Below the pieces are notes generated by a model that made no database searches, was not told where the DNA came from, and saw nothing but the letters and a program-made list of their open reading frames with translations. This document shows positions 26,354-35,063 of a stretch of DNA of 64,000 bases, in pieces (position 1 is the first letter of the stretch; each line of letters begins with the position of its first letter). Origin of the DNA: Sinanaerobacter chloroacetimidivorans (GTDB taxonomy: Bacteria; Bacillota; Clostridia; Peptostreptococcales; Anaerovoracaceae); assembly GCF_018128545.1 (NCBI RefSeq), contig NZ_JAGSND010000003.1, positions 310,001-374,000 on the forward strand, read 5' to 3'. The position numbers and the translations under genes are program-made.

Positions 26354-26420
26354 AGATTCTTGAATGAACCAAAAATTTTCATCAAGTGAGTTTGGAAAAA
26401 TAATAGAAAGAAGGGATAAA

Positions 26421-27509
26421 ATGGCCAGGATCATATTTGTCGGTGGATTTCTGGGAGCCGGAAAGACGACACTTCTTGGAGAAATCTCTAAAAAGCTTAC
26501 CGAAAATGGCAGGTGTGTCGGACTTATTACCAACGATCAGGCTTCCGAATTGGTGGATACGGCATTATTAAAGCGTACAAGCGGATTTGTAGCAGAAGTA
26601 AGCGGAAGTTGTTTTTGCTGTAATTTCGAAGGCCTTATGGATGCGGTTTCGCATATGAATTCGGACAAACAGGTTGATTATATTATCGCTGAGCCCGTAG
26701 GCAGCTGTACGGACCTTTCCGCAACCATCTTGCAGCCGTTAAAGGAGAAGATGAAAGAAGATCTTGCAATAGCTCCGCTTTCAGTGCTCATAGACCCGAT
26801 TCGCTTGTCGGATATTTTGGACGGAGAAACCTCAGGACTTCATTCCAGCGCTGCATACATTATCAGAAAACAACTGGAAGAGGCTGATATCATTTTAATC
26901 AGCAAGGTTGATTTGATAGAGGAGGAAGATATCGGACCCTTGAAAAAAAGAGCAGCTCGGGAGTGGCCCTTAGCCACGGTTCTTACTGTTAGTGCAGCGA
27001 GAGGAGATGGATTGGAGCAATGGCTCGAAGAGGTAACCCGCCGTCAGGATGCAGGAAACCATCTGGCAGAGGTGGATTACGATATCTATGCGGAAGGGGA
27101 AGCAGTCCTGGGTTGGCTGAACGCCACTGTAGAGCTGCAGAGCGAAAATACTGACTGGGATCATTTTAAAGAAAACTTTCTTCACTCGCTGAGCAGACGA
27201 TTCGACCGTCTAAATGCAACGGTGGGGCATGTTAAAGTATTTGTAGAAACAGACCAGGGCGGTTCTGTCGGCAACCTGACAGGGAAAGAAAAAACCCTAA
27301 GCCTACGAGGAACATCGGGAGGCGGGCTAGAAGCGAAAATGACGCTGAATGCACGGGTTGAACTGTCTCCGGAAAAGCTGGAAGAAATCGTAAAAGAGGA
27401 AATGAGGTCAGTATGCGGAAGCAGTATTTCGTCAAAGTTTCTTTCGATAAAATGCCTGAGCCCGGGGAGGCCTAATCCGACATACCGATATGATAGAATA
27501 ATCGGATAA
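26421..27509 (+). CDS. CobW/P47K family GTPase (metal chaperone-like)
   Basis: 362 residues from ATG 26421, with AAGGG upstream; the frame is open from 26364 but the added residues are not family-like. Walker A GGFLGAGKTT (8-17), the metal-binding GSCFCC motif (C64, C66, C67), and the G4 motif SKVDLI. COG0523 GTPases deliver zinc, nickel, iron or cobalt/corrinoid. The C-terminal half is not the standard CobW_C domain and I do not recognise it. EPVGSCTDLSATILQP resembles the subgroup linked to corrinoid proteins. A terminator follows at 27532. Confidence 0.82.
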   Translation: MARIIFVGGFLGAGKTTLLGEISKKLTENGRCVGLITNDQASELVDTALLKRTSGFVAEVSGSCFCCNFEGLMDAVSHMNSDKQVDYIIAEPVGSCTDLSATILQPLKEKMKEDLAIAPLSVLIDPIRLSDILDGETSGLHSSAAYIIRKQLEEADIILISKVDLIEEEDIGPLKKRAAREWPLATVLTVSAARGDGLEQWLEEVTRRQDAGNHLAEVDYDIYAEGEAVLGWLNATVELQSENTDWDHFKENFLHSLSRRFDRLNATVGHVKVFVETDQGGSVGNLTGKEKTLSLRGTSGGGLEAKMTLNARVELSPEKLEEIVKEEMRSVCGSSISSKFLSIKCLSPGRPNPTYRYDRIIG

Positions 27510-27531
27510 ATAAATAGTCTGCTGAATTTAT

Positions 27532-27577
27532 AAAAATCATGGGCATAAGATTTTCACCTTGTGCACCATGATTTTTT
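27532..27577 (+). terminator. Intrinsic terminator after the CobW-like gene
   Basis: AAAAATCATG (27532-27541) pairs with CATGATTTTTT (27567-27577); the loop itself can pair further. Confidence 0.75.
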
Positions 27578-27584
27578 ATAACAT

Positions 27585-27706
27585 AGGAAATATCGTTACC
27601 TATTAGGATATTTTCGTATGTTTCGAAGAAAGTACTATGGTATTGTTGCCCTCAGGCAACATGAGCGAATAGAAATCTTTGATTTCGTAATTCGCTCTTT
27701 TTTTAT
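27585..27706 (+). ncRNA. Candidate structured small RNA
   Basis: Three consecutive hairpins without a reading frame: AAATATC/GATATTT (27588-27594 / 27607-27613), GTTGCC-CTCA-GGCAAC (27645-27660) and GAGCGAAT/ATTCGCTC (27663-27670 / 27690-27697) with a nested AAATC-TTT-GATTT and a tail of seven T. The last is an excellent intrinsic terminator although no gene lies between it and the previous terminator. No known riboswitch signature was recognised. Confidence 0.35.
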
Positions 27707-27761
27707 ATCAACACTGAATATTTTACAGAGTATGAATGTTCAGATTACAGAGGATAAATGA

Positions 27762-28025
27762 TCAGAAACACTGAAAAGAGCGGATATTTTTAATATTGAC
27801 CCGATCCCGTGTCCAGCCCATTCTTCTCCATCTAAATCCCAGCATCGTTTGTCTTCCGACAAAGGTAGGATAGAACCAAAACTCATTTCCGTTTTTTAAC
27901 CAGATGTAAGTCATTTGATTGATACAGTGTTTCAATCCCGGATCACCCATTTGCCTGACAGGGTAAGGGATGTTCCGATCAGGCGGTGGCATCGTAGAGG
28001 ACCACTGATTTTGATTCTCAAACAT
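27762..28025 (-). CDS. Small conserved hypothetical protein
   Basis: 87 residues from ATG at 28025, with AAAGGGGG about 11 nt upstream on the minus strand; the longer frame to 28088 lacks a ribosome site. The sequence is rich in aromatic residues and prolines (IPYPVRQMGDPGLKHC, YIWLKNGNEFWFYPTFVG). No membrane segment or signal peptide. It resembles short uncharacterised Clostridial proteins, possibly spore associated, but no function can be assigned. Confidence 0.6.
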   Translation of the reverse strand: MFENQNQWSSTMPPPDRNIPYPVRQMGDPGLKHCINQMTYIWLKNGNEFWFYPTFVGRQTMLGFRWRRMGWTRDRVNIKNIRSFQCF

Positions 28026-28147
28026 TGCAACGTATTCCCCCTTTCTGTTTTGTTTCATTTTATGAAACAGAACAGAATGTGTGAACAAATCCGGTTTCAG
28101 GAAAACGATGGAAATGAATGGTGCCTGAAAGTTTATAGTTTAGGAAT

Positions 28148-28411
28148 CTACCAATGCAGACCTTTTTCCTTGGCAGTTTTTATTAAATAACTGTATCGTG
28201 TTCTTGCAGCCATCATATCGTAGATGGCGTGATCTACTAAATCAGGGTCCGTTGCCTCATGAAACAGGGCTTCAGCTCTCTGCCAGTCGGATTGGGCAGT
28301 TTTAATGGAGCTGATTAATTGTTCGTCTTCGGACTGGGGGTAAGGTACATTCAATACCTGATGGTATACTTTACTTGCAGTATTCATGATATTGTCAAAA
28401 GGTGTACTCAT
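28148..28411 (-). CDS. yaaL: DUF2508 (YaaL-like) family protein
   Basis: 87 residues from the second ATG (28411, MSTPFDN), since the ribosome site AAAGG touches the first ATG at 28423. The helical pattern SDWQRAEALFHEATDPDLVDHAIYDMMAARTRYSYLIKTAKEKG corresponds to DUF2508 over its length. In Bacillus yaaL lies between recR and bofA on the same strand; here it is next to bofA but inverted, and separated from recR by about 3.2 kb. Function unknown. Confidence 0.8.
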   Translation of the reverse strand: MSTPFDNIMNTASKVYHQVLNVPYPQSEDEQLISSIKTAQSDWQRAEALFHEATDPDLVDHAIYDMMAARTRYSYLIKTAKEKGLHW

Positions 28412-28493
28412 TTGTTCTCGCATCCTTTCGTCAAGTTATATATTCTATTTTATTCATAAAAGTCATAAATTATACAATGGGGGTGCGAATAAT

Positions 28494-28754
28494 ATGGAAA
28501 TGAGTACGGAACTTGGAATCTTACTGGCCTATGCCATCGGCATTTTTGCCCTTTATGTGATCGGATATATGTTTTTGGTACCCATTAAGATTATGCTTCG
28601 GCTGGTCGCCAACAGTATTCTGGGCGGGATTTTCATTATCGTGGTAAACTGGATCGGCACCACGTGGGACGTCCATATCCCGTTAAATGTATTTACAGCA
28701 GTCATTGTCGGGATCTTAGGTTTGCCGGGCGCCATTCTTCTTCTGTTTCTATGA
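28494..28754 (+). CDS. bofA: Pro-sigma-K processing inhibitor BofA family protein
   Basis: 86 residues with two or three hydrophobic helices and the conserved BofA block LVANSILGGIFIIVVNW followed by the IPLNVFTAVIVGILGLPGAILL C-terminus. BofA holds the SpoIVFB protease inactive in the forespore membrane during sporulation. ATG 28494 has GGGGGTG upstream. It is divergent from the yaaL-like gene across a 70-nt promoter region. Confidence 0.9.
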   Translation: MEMSTELGILLAYAIGIFALYVIGYMFLVPIKIMLRLVANSILGGIFIIVVNWIGTTWDVHIPLNVFTAVIVGILGLPGAILLLFL

Positions 28755-28755
28755 T

Positions 28756-28792
28756 TCCTTCTCCGTCTGCATCAGCGAATAACGGAGAAGGA
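28756..28792 (+). terminator. Perfect 11-bp hairpin after bofA
   Basis: TCCTTCTCCGT (28756-28766) pairs with ACGGAGAAGGA (28782-28792). It lacks a clean T tract (TTATAGTG follows), so it may be a weak terminator or an mRNA end-stabilising stem. Confidence 0.5.
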
Positions 28793-28800
28793 TTATAGTG

Positions 28801-29319
28801 TTGACTTCTTACGGAAAACCTGTAAAATAGGTTTATATATTTTTGTCTATCAGCTCTAATGAAAGCTCTTTCAGGAAAAATTCTTTTCCAAATCATTAAG
28901 ATTGCAAAATCTCAAAAATGAGAAAGCGGCGGTAATGTAGTACCAGATATAAGAATGACATCAGGTCAATAAGATAAGATACAAAAATTGGTACAAGCAA
29001 TTCCGTTGAAATTGCATATGAATTCAGAAAATTTAAATAGCATGGCAAAAAATATCTTACTTTGGCATGGAACTTGAAATAATGTTTTTAGTTAAGTTAG
29101 TTAGCCAAAAATCTGAATGATGTTGTAAACAGGGAGGTATGTAAAAATCGCAAATTCAATGGGAACGGAATAGAATAGGCTATTCTTCGGAAGGCTTTTT
29201 CGCGCAATAAGGTATCTGAAAATTTTAAAGAGTCAGAAATCATTATTTTTATAAAATCAGATACCGGAATGCAAAAAATCTAATCATAGTTGATATGTGA
29301 GAAAAAGGAGGCAAAAACA
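28801..29319 (+). promoter_or_regulatory. Promoter candidate and about 490-nt untranslated leader of the permease gene
   Basis: TTGACT (28801-28806), a 16-nt spacer and TAAAAT (28823-28828) make a plausible promoter. No reading frame is visible from there to 29319. Small stems are seen (CTCA-AAAA-TGAG near 28910; a 7-bp AGAATAG-G-CTATTCT palindrome near 29174), but no recognised riboswitch or T-box motif. Internal promoters closer to the gene cannot be excluded. Confidence 0.3.
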
Positions 29320-30864
29320 ATGACAGAACAAGGAAAGAATAATGTAGAGAAAAGTGAACGTACCCTTAGCCGTGGGATCATGCCCTGGCACGTTTCTTTG
29401 ATTGCCCTGGGCGGAATCATCGGTTCCTGTTACTTCCTGGGTCTGGGACTTACTTTCTCTGAAATGGGGCCTGGCGCTGTATTAATCGCTTATGCCATTG
29501 CCGGTCTTACGATTTATGGTGTAATGCAATCCTTTGCTGAGCTTTTGGTAAATATTCCGAGAAGAGGTTCCTTTGTATCCTATACGAGAGAATTCATGGG
29601 AGATACTGCATCTGCCGGTATCGGCTGGGCTTTCTGGGCAAACTGGGTAGCCTATGTTCCGTCAGAAGCATTGGCAACTGCGGTATTTATGAACTATTTT
29701 ATTACTTTGCCTTTTGAAAATGAAGCATGGAGCACCTTTGTATGGGGTGTTGTTGCTCTGGCTTTATTGACAGCTGTAAACCTTTATCATGTAAAATGGT
29801 TTGGACACATCGAATCCGTTATGGCTATCATTAAGATTTTAGCGATCGCCGTATTCGTACTGTGTGCTGTTGGAATCTGGATGGGCGTGATCGGCGGAAA
29901 CCTTCATCCGTTTACAGATGGAAGCGGATTTATCGGATCTCAGATCCTGTTAGGAGGAGGAGAAGGTTCAATAGTGGAGAAACTGTTCCCGGCAGGCGGC
30001 TTCATTATTATCACATATATGATCTGGACACTTGTTAACTTCCAGGGTTCGGAAATCGTAGGACTTTCAGCCGCTGAAACTCAGGATCCAGCTACTAATG
30101 TACCTCTTGCATGCAGAAGAGTCGCGTTCCGTATCATTTTAATCTATTTGATTCCTGTATTTACATTAACTTTAGTTGTACCTTATGCAGAAGCCGGTTT
30201 GGATGAATCCATCTTTGCTTATACCTTAGGCGCATATGGACTGCGTTGGGCAGCAGGACTGTTCACCATCGTTACGCTGGTAGCGGCATTCAGCTGTGCA
30301 AATTCCGGGCTGTATGGAACCGTACGTGCTTTATACGGATTATCTGTTGAAGGTATGGCTCCGAAATTCCTGTCAAACCTGAATCGTTTCAATACACCTC
30401 AGAATGCTACCATATTTACAATCATCCCAATCTGGCTGGTATTCCTTCTTGGATTTGCATCTGATGAACTAGGACTTTGGGGAGCAAATGGTCTTCCTCT
30501 TTATGCCAATCTCTTGGGGATCTCCGGCTTTACCGGTACTCTTTGCTGGGTAGGTATCTGCTGGTCACAGGTAACCTTCAGAAAGAAGCTGAAGGAGAGG
30601 GGATATGATCCGAATGAAGTGCTGACAGTAAAAGCAAAATGGTATCCGGGACTTGCATATTTTGCTATCGCTCTGCAGGTCGGTGCCATGATTCTTCTGG
30701 TATTTGAAGACGGAGGAATGCCGGTGTTTATCATTTCGCTAATCGCGATCTTCCTGCCAATCACTGTCTATGCGCTCCAAAAGAAGCGTGGCAAGATCAG
30801 AACGGTGGTTACCCTGGGTTCTGATGAAGTAACCTTTGACGAAAAATTCCCGATTAAGAATTAA
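29320..30864 (+). CDS. Amino acid permease (APC superfamily)
   Basis: 514 residues from ATG 29320, with AAAAGGAGG upstream. Twelve hydrophobic helices. The N-terminal helix 1 region MPWHVSLIALGGIIGSCYFLGLG is the APC/AAT substrate-binding motif, and ETQDPATNVPLACRRVAFRI after helix 6 is the typical amino-acid-permease loop. A cytoplasmic polar tail ends the protein. It imports or exchanges an amino acid; which one is not clear from sequence. It stands alone between a long leader and a strong terminator. Confidence 0.85.
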   Translation: MTEQGKNNVEKSERTLSRGIMPWHVSLIALGGIIGSCYFLGLGLTFSEMGPGAVLIAYAIAGLTIYGVMQSFAELLVNIPRRGSFVSYTREFMGDTASAGIGWAFWANWVAYVPSEALATAVFMNYFITLPFENEAWSTFVWGVVALALLTAVNLYHVKWFGHIESVMAIIKILAIAVFVLCAVGIWMGVIGGNLHPFTDGSGFIGSQILLGGGEGSIVEKLFPAGGFIIITYMIWTLVNFQGSEIVGLSAAETQDPATNVPLACRRVAFRIILIYLIPVFTLTLVVPYAEAGLDESIFAYTLGAYGLRWAAGLFTIVTLVAAFSCANSGLYGTVRALYGLSVEGMAPKFLSNLNRFNTPQNATIFTIIPIWLVFLLGFASDELGLWGANGLPLYANLLGISGFTGTLCWVGICWSQVTFRKKLKERGYDPNEVLTVKAKWYPGLAYFAIALQVGAMILLVFEDGGMPVFIISLIAIFLPITVYALQKKRGKIRTVVTLGSDEVTFDEKFPIKN

Positions 30865-30880
30865 ACATAAAACGCTAGGC

Positions 30881-30918
30881 GAAACCACTCATGATGCCTG
30901 ACATCAGAGTGGTTTTTG
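30881..30918 (+). terminator. Strong intrinsic terminator
   Basis: AAACCACTC (30882-30890) pairs with GAGTGGTTT (30907-30915), extended by an inner TGATG/CATCA stem, then T-rich sequence. A further T-less 10-bp hairpin, GCTGATGCGG/CCGCATCAGC, lies at 30945-30977. The rest of the gap to 31167 shows no gene. Confidence 0.9.
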
Positions 30919-31167
30919 CTTTGCAGGGATCTGATTAGGGCAGGGCTGATGCGGCAAGGATGGTCGTCCGCATCAGCGCTTATTCGTTTTATGCGGGTTT
31001 CAGCAAATGTGTTATAACTTTTAAGCAAGATGGTTCTTGAGTGTTTTCAGAAAATTAAGTAAAATTTAGGTGGCGATTATGTTCAGTTTTAATTTGTTAT
31101 AAAACTTTACACTATTTTACAATCATGCAGAATCGTTACATTATTTTTTAAAGGAGGAAAATAGCAA

Positions 31168-32871
31168 ATGAGCGACATTGAAAAGCGCGCAGCTGCCGTT
31201 GATGTTGGGGAGCATGGCTTGAAAAAACACAACATGAAAGTTTCAACGGTTGTCTTCATGATCTTTTGTCTCTGTGCTGCAGGTGCCTATGGTATAGAGG
31301 AAATGATTCCGGAATCAGGACCGGGTCTTACTCTTATAATGCTGATCGTTCTCCCCTTTATTTGGAGTACTCCGCTTGGACTGGTAGCATCTGAATTAGG
31401 CTCCGCGAGACCACAGGAAGGCGGCTATTACAAATGGGTGCAGGAAGCATGCGGAGAATTCTGGGGCTTCCAGGCGGGCTGGTGGAGAACCATTTCGATT
31501 TATATTGATAATACTCTTTATGTCATTCTTGCAGGCGGATATGTTGCAAATACCTGGGATTTATCCTGGGGTACCGAAATGGCATTTAAAATTGGAATGA
31601 TTTTAGTTTTTACTTATATTAATATTCGCGGTGTAAAAGATGTGGGCATCGTCAGCACGATTCTTTCCGTTCTCGTTATCGTGGCATTCGGTATGGTTGC
31701 TATCTGCGGTTTCATGAACTGGAATCAAAATCCCTTCCTCCCGTTCACTGCAGATGGAGAGATCATGGGACTTTCCGGCATTGGTTTTGCCGACTGGGTT
31801 TATTACATAGGAATGGGCATAGCTCTCGGTATGTGGATGTATTCAGGATACGAATCCATGTCCACCATTGCGGGAGAAGTGGAAAATCCTCAGGTAATTC
31901 CAAAGGCTACGATGATTACCGTTCCGTTGATCATGTGCGTATACATTCTTCCAACCATGGCCGGACTCGGGTCCATGGGCGAATGGGGCGATTGGGGAAC
32001 AGAAGCCGGTTCCATTGGTTACGCGGACGTTGTTACGAGATTCTGGGGGCCTTCCTTCGGACTGTTTTTTGTTATCGTAGCCGTATTGGCTCAATGTTCC
32101 ATTTACAACACTTATATTGCATCAGGCTCAAGAGGCTTCTTTGCTCTTGCGGATGACAATCTTGCACCTCCCATTCTGGTAAAATGTGATAAGAAGCATG
32201 GAGTGCCTTATGTGGCCGTATTATCCGTTGCTATTGTCAATATTATTCTTTGCCAGTTTGCATTTACCACAGTAGTCGTAATTGACGTATTCCTGCTGGT
32301 TTCTTCTTACGTTATGATTTTTATATCTGCAATGATTTTAAGAAAGAGAATTCCGGAGGAAGAATTAAAGTTCAAAATTCCGGGCGGCTATGGGTTCCTT
32401 TGTGTTCTTTGTATCGTACCATGTATTATCGCTTTCATTGCTTTCTTTATCAATGGAACGGATTATTTCATCGGCGGTATGCTGGGTATCGTATCAGGGC
32501 CTGTCCTTTATGTCATCTGGAAGAAGATGTATGGCGGACTTGCCAAGAAGGATCCTGTCAAGTATCCTGTCAATCCCAAAACAGGTCTTGCTGTGGGAGA
32601 TCTGAAGAAAATCTCCTCCATCTTCTGTGGTCTTGCCGCACTTGGCGGTTTGGCTATGGCCTGGCTTCCATGGTTTGAAGGAGAGTGGGGACCGGATTAT
32701 TACCTGGAAGAGTATGGAAGCGGGTTCTTCAGCAGCTTTGAAGGAATGCTTTCTGCCATTAAAATCGCAGCTGTGGTGTTCCTGATTATAGGAATCCTGT
32801 GCGCACTCATCGCGGTGAAAGTAGAACCCAAAAAGCAAATCGAAAACAAAATGACTGAGGAAGTTGCCTAA
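31168..32871 (+). CDS. APC family amino acid/polyamine permease
   Basis: 567 residues with about twelve to fourteen hydrophobic helices. The first helix block (VSTVVFMIFCLCAAGAYGIE) and LVASELGSARPQEGGYYKWVQEA are typical of the APC glutamate/GABA or amino-acid-polyamine-organocation branch; the GEVENPQVIPKATM loop follows helix 6. AAAGGAGGA lies 10 nt before the ATG. A C-terminal extension with two extra helices (FSSFEGMLSAIKIAAVVFLIIGILCALIAV) makes it longer than the usual ~470. Substrate not determined. Monocistronic, closed by a perfect palindromic terminator. Confidence 0.85.
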   Translation: MSDIEKRAAAVDVGEHGLKKHNMKVSTVVFMIFCLCAAGAYGIEEMIPESGPGLTLIMLIVLPFIWSTPLGLVASELGSARPQEGGYYKWVQEACGEFWGFQAGWWRTISIYIDNTLYVILAGGYVANTWDLSWGTEMAFKIGMILVFTYINIRGVKDVGIVSTILSVLVIVAFGMVAICGFMNWNQNPFLPFTADGEIMGLSGIGFADWVYYIGMGIALGMWMYSGYESMSTIAGEVENPQVIPKATMITVPLIMCVYILPTMAGLGSMGEWGDWGTEAGSIGYADVVTRFWGPSFGLFFVIVAVLAQCSIYNTYIASGSRGFFALADDNLAPPILVKCDKKHGVPYVAVLSVAIVNIILCQFAFTTVVVIDVFLLVSSYVMIFISAMILRKRIPEEELKFKIPGGYGFLCVLCIVPCIIAFIAFFINGTDYFIGGMLGIVSGPVLYVIWKKMYGGLAKKDPVKYPVNPKTGLAVGDLKKISSIFCGLAALGGLAMAWLPWFEGEWGPDYYLEEYGSGFFSSFEGMLSAIKIAAVVFLIIGILCALIAVKVEPKKQIENKMTEEVA

Positions 32872-32889
32872 ATGTAAAGTGAAATCATA

Positions 32890-32927
32890 CAACGAAAAAA
32901 CCGGCGTTTATGCCGGTTTTTTCGTTG
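32890..32927. terminator. Bidirectional intrinsic terminator
   Basis: Perfect 16-bp inverted repeat, CAACGAAAAAACCGGC (32890-32905) and its complement (32912-32927), hexanucleotide loop. A and T runs on both arms let it work in either direction. It isolates the hydrogenase operon from the permease. Confidence 0.95.
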
Positions 32928-33013
32928 CACGGGGCTGCCCGTTAGATCCTTTGTTTTAAATGATTTAATAGACATAATTTTTCGATAATTTATGAAAATT
33001 AAATGATAAATAT

Positions 33014-33062
33014 TTGACAAAATACTTGTTATTTAGATATACCAGACGTATAATGTATACGT
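33014..33062 (+). promoter_or_regulatory. Promoter region and palindromic operator of the hydrogenase operon
   Basis: Two overlapping promoters can be drawn: TTGTTA (33026-33031) with a 17-nt spacer and TATAAT (33049-33054), and TTGACA (33014-33019) with GATATA (33036-33041). A perfect inverted repeat ACGTATA-ATG-TATACGT (33046-33062) covers the TATAAT box and start site, where a bound repressor would block transcription. Confidence 0.6.
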
Positions 33063-33160
33063 ATGATTTTGATTCTAGGGAAATAAAAAAAGAGCAAATT
33101 ACGAAATCAAAAAAATGGGTGATTTTTTTATTCATCACTAGAAGAAATAGGAGGATTAAA

Positions 33161-35062
33161 TTGAGCATTATTTTTTTTCTAATCGTGTTTTCATTTGTAA
33201 TTGCGTTAGCTCTTTTGGTTCTCAAGGCCGATGCTGCAAGAGATATCATTGTTAAGCTTTCCGCTGTTATTATCGCGGCAGCTTCCATCTATCTTGCATT
33301 CCAATACTTCGGTTCGGACGGAGAATATTTTGACTTTGAAAACGAAACAATCGGTTATGTGATGATGGCCGTTGAAGTATGTTTGGCAGTCATGATATTT
33401 ATTCTGGGCATCAAACACAAGAAGTATCTGGCTTCGGTTCTTGCGGCAGTACAAACTCCAATTATGGTTTGGTTTGAGCTAAACGTAGGTCACCACATTG
33501 AAGTTTCAAACAATTTATATGTGGATAGACTGTCTGTTATCATGATCCTGATTATAGGTATCATCGGCAGTTTAATTACTGTCTATTCGCTGGGATATAT
33601 GAAAGACTTCCAGCATCATCACCATGACCAACCGGATAGAAGGCCGTTATTCTTCTTCCTGATGTTTGTATTCCTATCAGCTATGTTTGGAATCGTTGTT
33701 TCCAACAATCTGGTATGGTTGTACTTCTTCTGGGAAATAACAACTTTATGTTCCTTCTTCCTTATCGGGTACACAAGAACACCGGAAGCCATCAGAAACT
33801 CTTTCAGGGCTCTGATCATGAACCTGCTGGGCGGTCTTGCATTTGTACTTGCAATCGTTGTACTTGGAAAATTCTACGGAATTTTAGAATTAAATCAGAT
33901 GCTCGCCATGGGTATGATGGGCATCAGTGTGGTTTTGCCTGCAGCGCTCCTTGCCTTTGCAGGAATCACAAAAGCGGCTCAAATGCCTTTCTCAAGCTGG
34001 CTGCTGGGTGCGATGGTGGCACCTACTCCGACATCCGCCTTGCTTCACTCTTCTACCATGGTTAAAGCTGGAGTATTCCTCATCGTAAAGCTTGCTCCGG
34101 TATTAGGATGGAATATTGCGGGAATAATGACTATGCTGGTAGGCGGAATCACTTTCCTGATTGCTTCCTTTGCTGCCATTTCTCAGAGCAATGCAAAGAA
34201 AGTTCTTGCTTATTCAACCGTAGCAAATCTTGGATTGATCGTAGCCTGCGGAGGTATCGGAAGCTATGCGGCAGTATGGGCAGCGATTATGCTGATCATC
34301 TTCCATGCGGTAACAAAATCACTTTTATTCCTTTGCGTTGGTACTGCAGAACATAATATCGGAAGCAGAGATATTGAGGACATGGATGGCCTGTTCGGCA
34401 GAATGCCTAAACTTGCAACCTATATGATCATCGGTATTTGCGGCATGTTCCTGGCACCTTTCGGAATGCTGATTTCAAAATGGGCAACCATGAAAGCATT
34501 TGTTGATTCCGGAAACGTACTGCTGGTTATGATGATTGTATTCGGAAGTGCGGCTACGCTTTTCTACTGGACAAAGTGGCTTGGAAAAATGGTTGCAATC
34601 ATGGCAAAAAGAGAAAACATACAAAGCGGCGTTCACAAAGAGGAATGGCTTGTACTTACTGCACTGACGATACTGACTATCGCGATTTGCCTGTTGTTCC
34701 CTGTGATTTCAACCTTTATGATCGTACCTTTCTTAAAGGTAATTTACTCTTCCGTTGCAGCATTGGCATTATCATCCAGCAACATGTACATCATGTCGGC
34801 GATGCTTGCTCTTGTGATTCTTCTGCCGCTGCTGTTCTACGGTAAAACAAATAAAAAGATTGTACCGATTTATATGGCAGGTGCCAATATGGGTGACGAT
34901 TTGACATTTAAAGGTTCCATGGACAAGGATATTTCCGTATCCCTGAAGAACTGGTACATGGAAGGATATTTTGGCGAAAAGAAAATGAATGTAATAGGAG
35001 TAATTACCACAGTTGTGGTTATTATAACGGCATTCTCAATCTTATTAGGGGGGGTGCTGTAA
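33161..35062 (+). CDS. echA: Ech-type [NiFe] hydrogenase, NuoL/MrpA-like membrane subunit EchA
   Basis: 633 residues from TTG 33161, which has AGGAGGA 6 nt upstream; the open frame from 33014 would run through the promoter. It has about fifteen to seventeen membrane helices. The proton-pumping antiporter core is recognised by WLYFFWEITTLCSFFLIGY, GITKAAQMPFSSWLLGAM and PTPTSALLHSSTMVKAGVFL (the conserved lysine/glutamate/histidine network of NuoL). It forms the ion-translocating arm of the group 4 hydrogenase. First gene of echA-F, one base ahead of echB. Confidence 0.88.
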   Translation: MSIIFFLIVFSFVIALALLVLKADAARDIIVKLSAVIIAAASIYLAFQYFGSDGEYFDFENETIGYVMMAVEVCLAVMIFILGIKHKKYLASVLAAVQTPIMVWFELNVGHHIEVSNNLYVDRLSVIMILIIGIIGSLITVYSLGYMKDFQHHHHDQPDRRPLFFFLMFVFLSAMFGIVVSNNLVWLYFFWEITTLCSFFLIGYTRTPEAIRNSFRALIMNLLGGLAFVLAIVVLGKFYGILELNQMLAMGMMGISVVLPAALLAFAGITKAAQMPFSSWLLGAMVAPTPTSALLHSSTMVKAGVFLIVKLAPVLGWNIAGIMTMLVGGITFLIASFAAISQSNAKKVLAYSTVANLGLIVACGGIGSYAAVWAAIMLIIFHAVTKSLLFLCVGTAEHNIGSRDIEDMDGLFGRMPKLATYMIIGICGMFLAPFGMLISKWATMKAFVDSGNVLLVMMIVFGSAATLFYWTKWLGKMVAIMAKRENIQSGVHKEEWLVLTALTILTIAICLLFPVISTFMIVPFLKVIYSSVAALALSSSNMYIMSAMLALVILLPLLFYGKTNKKIVPIYMAGANMGDDLTFKGSMDKDISVSLKNWYMEGYFGEKKMNVIGVITTVVVIITAFSILLGGVL

Positions 35063-35063
35063 A

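Noticed and set aside
33014-33160. N-terminal extension of EchA
   Set aside because: The added codons cover the promoter and operator; TTG 33161 has an ideal AGGAGGA site and a family-like start.
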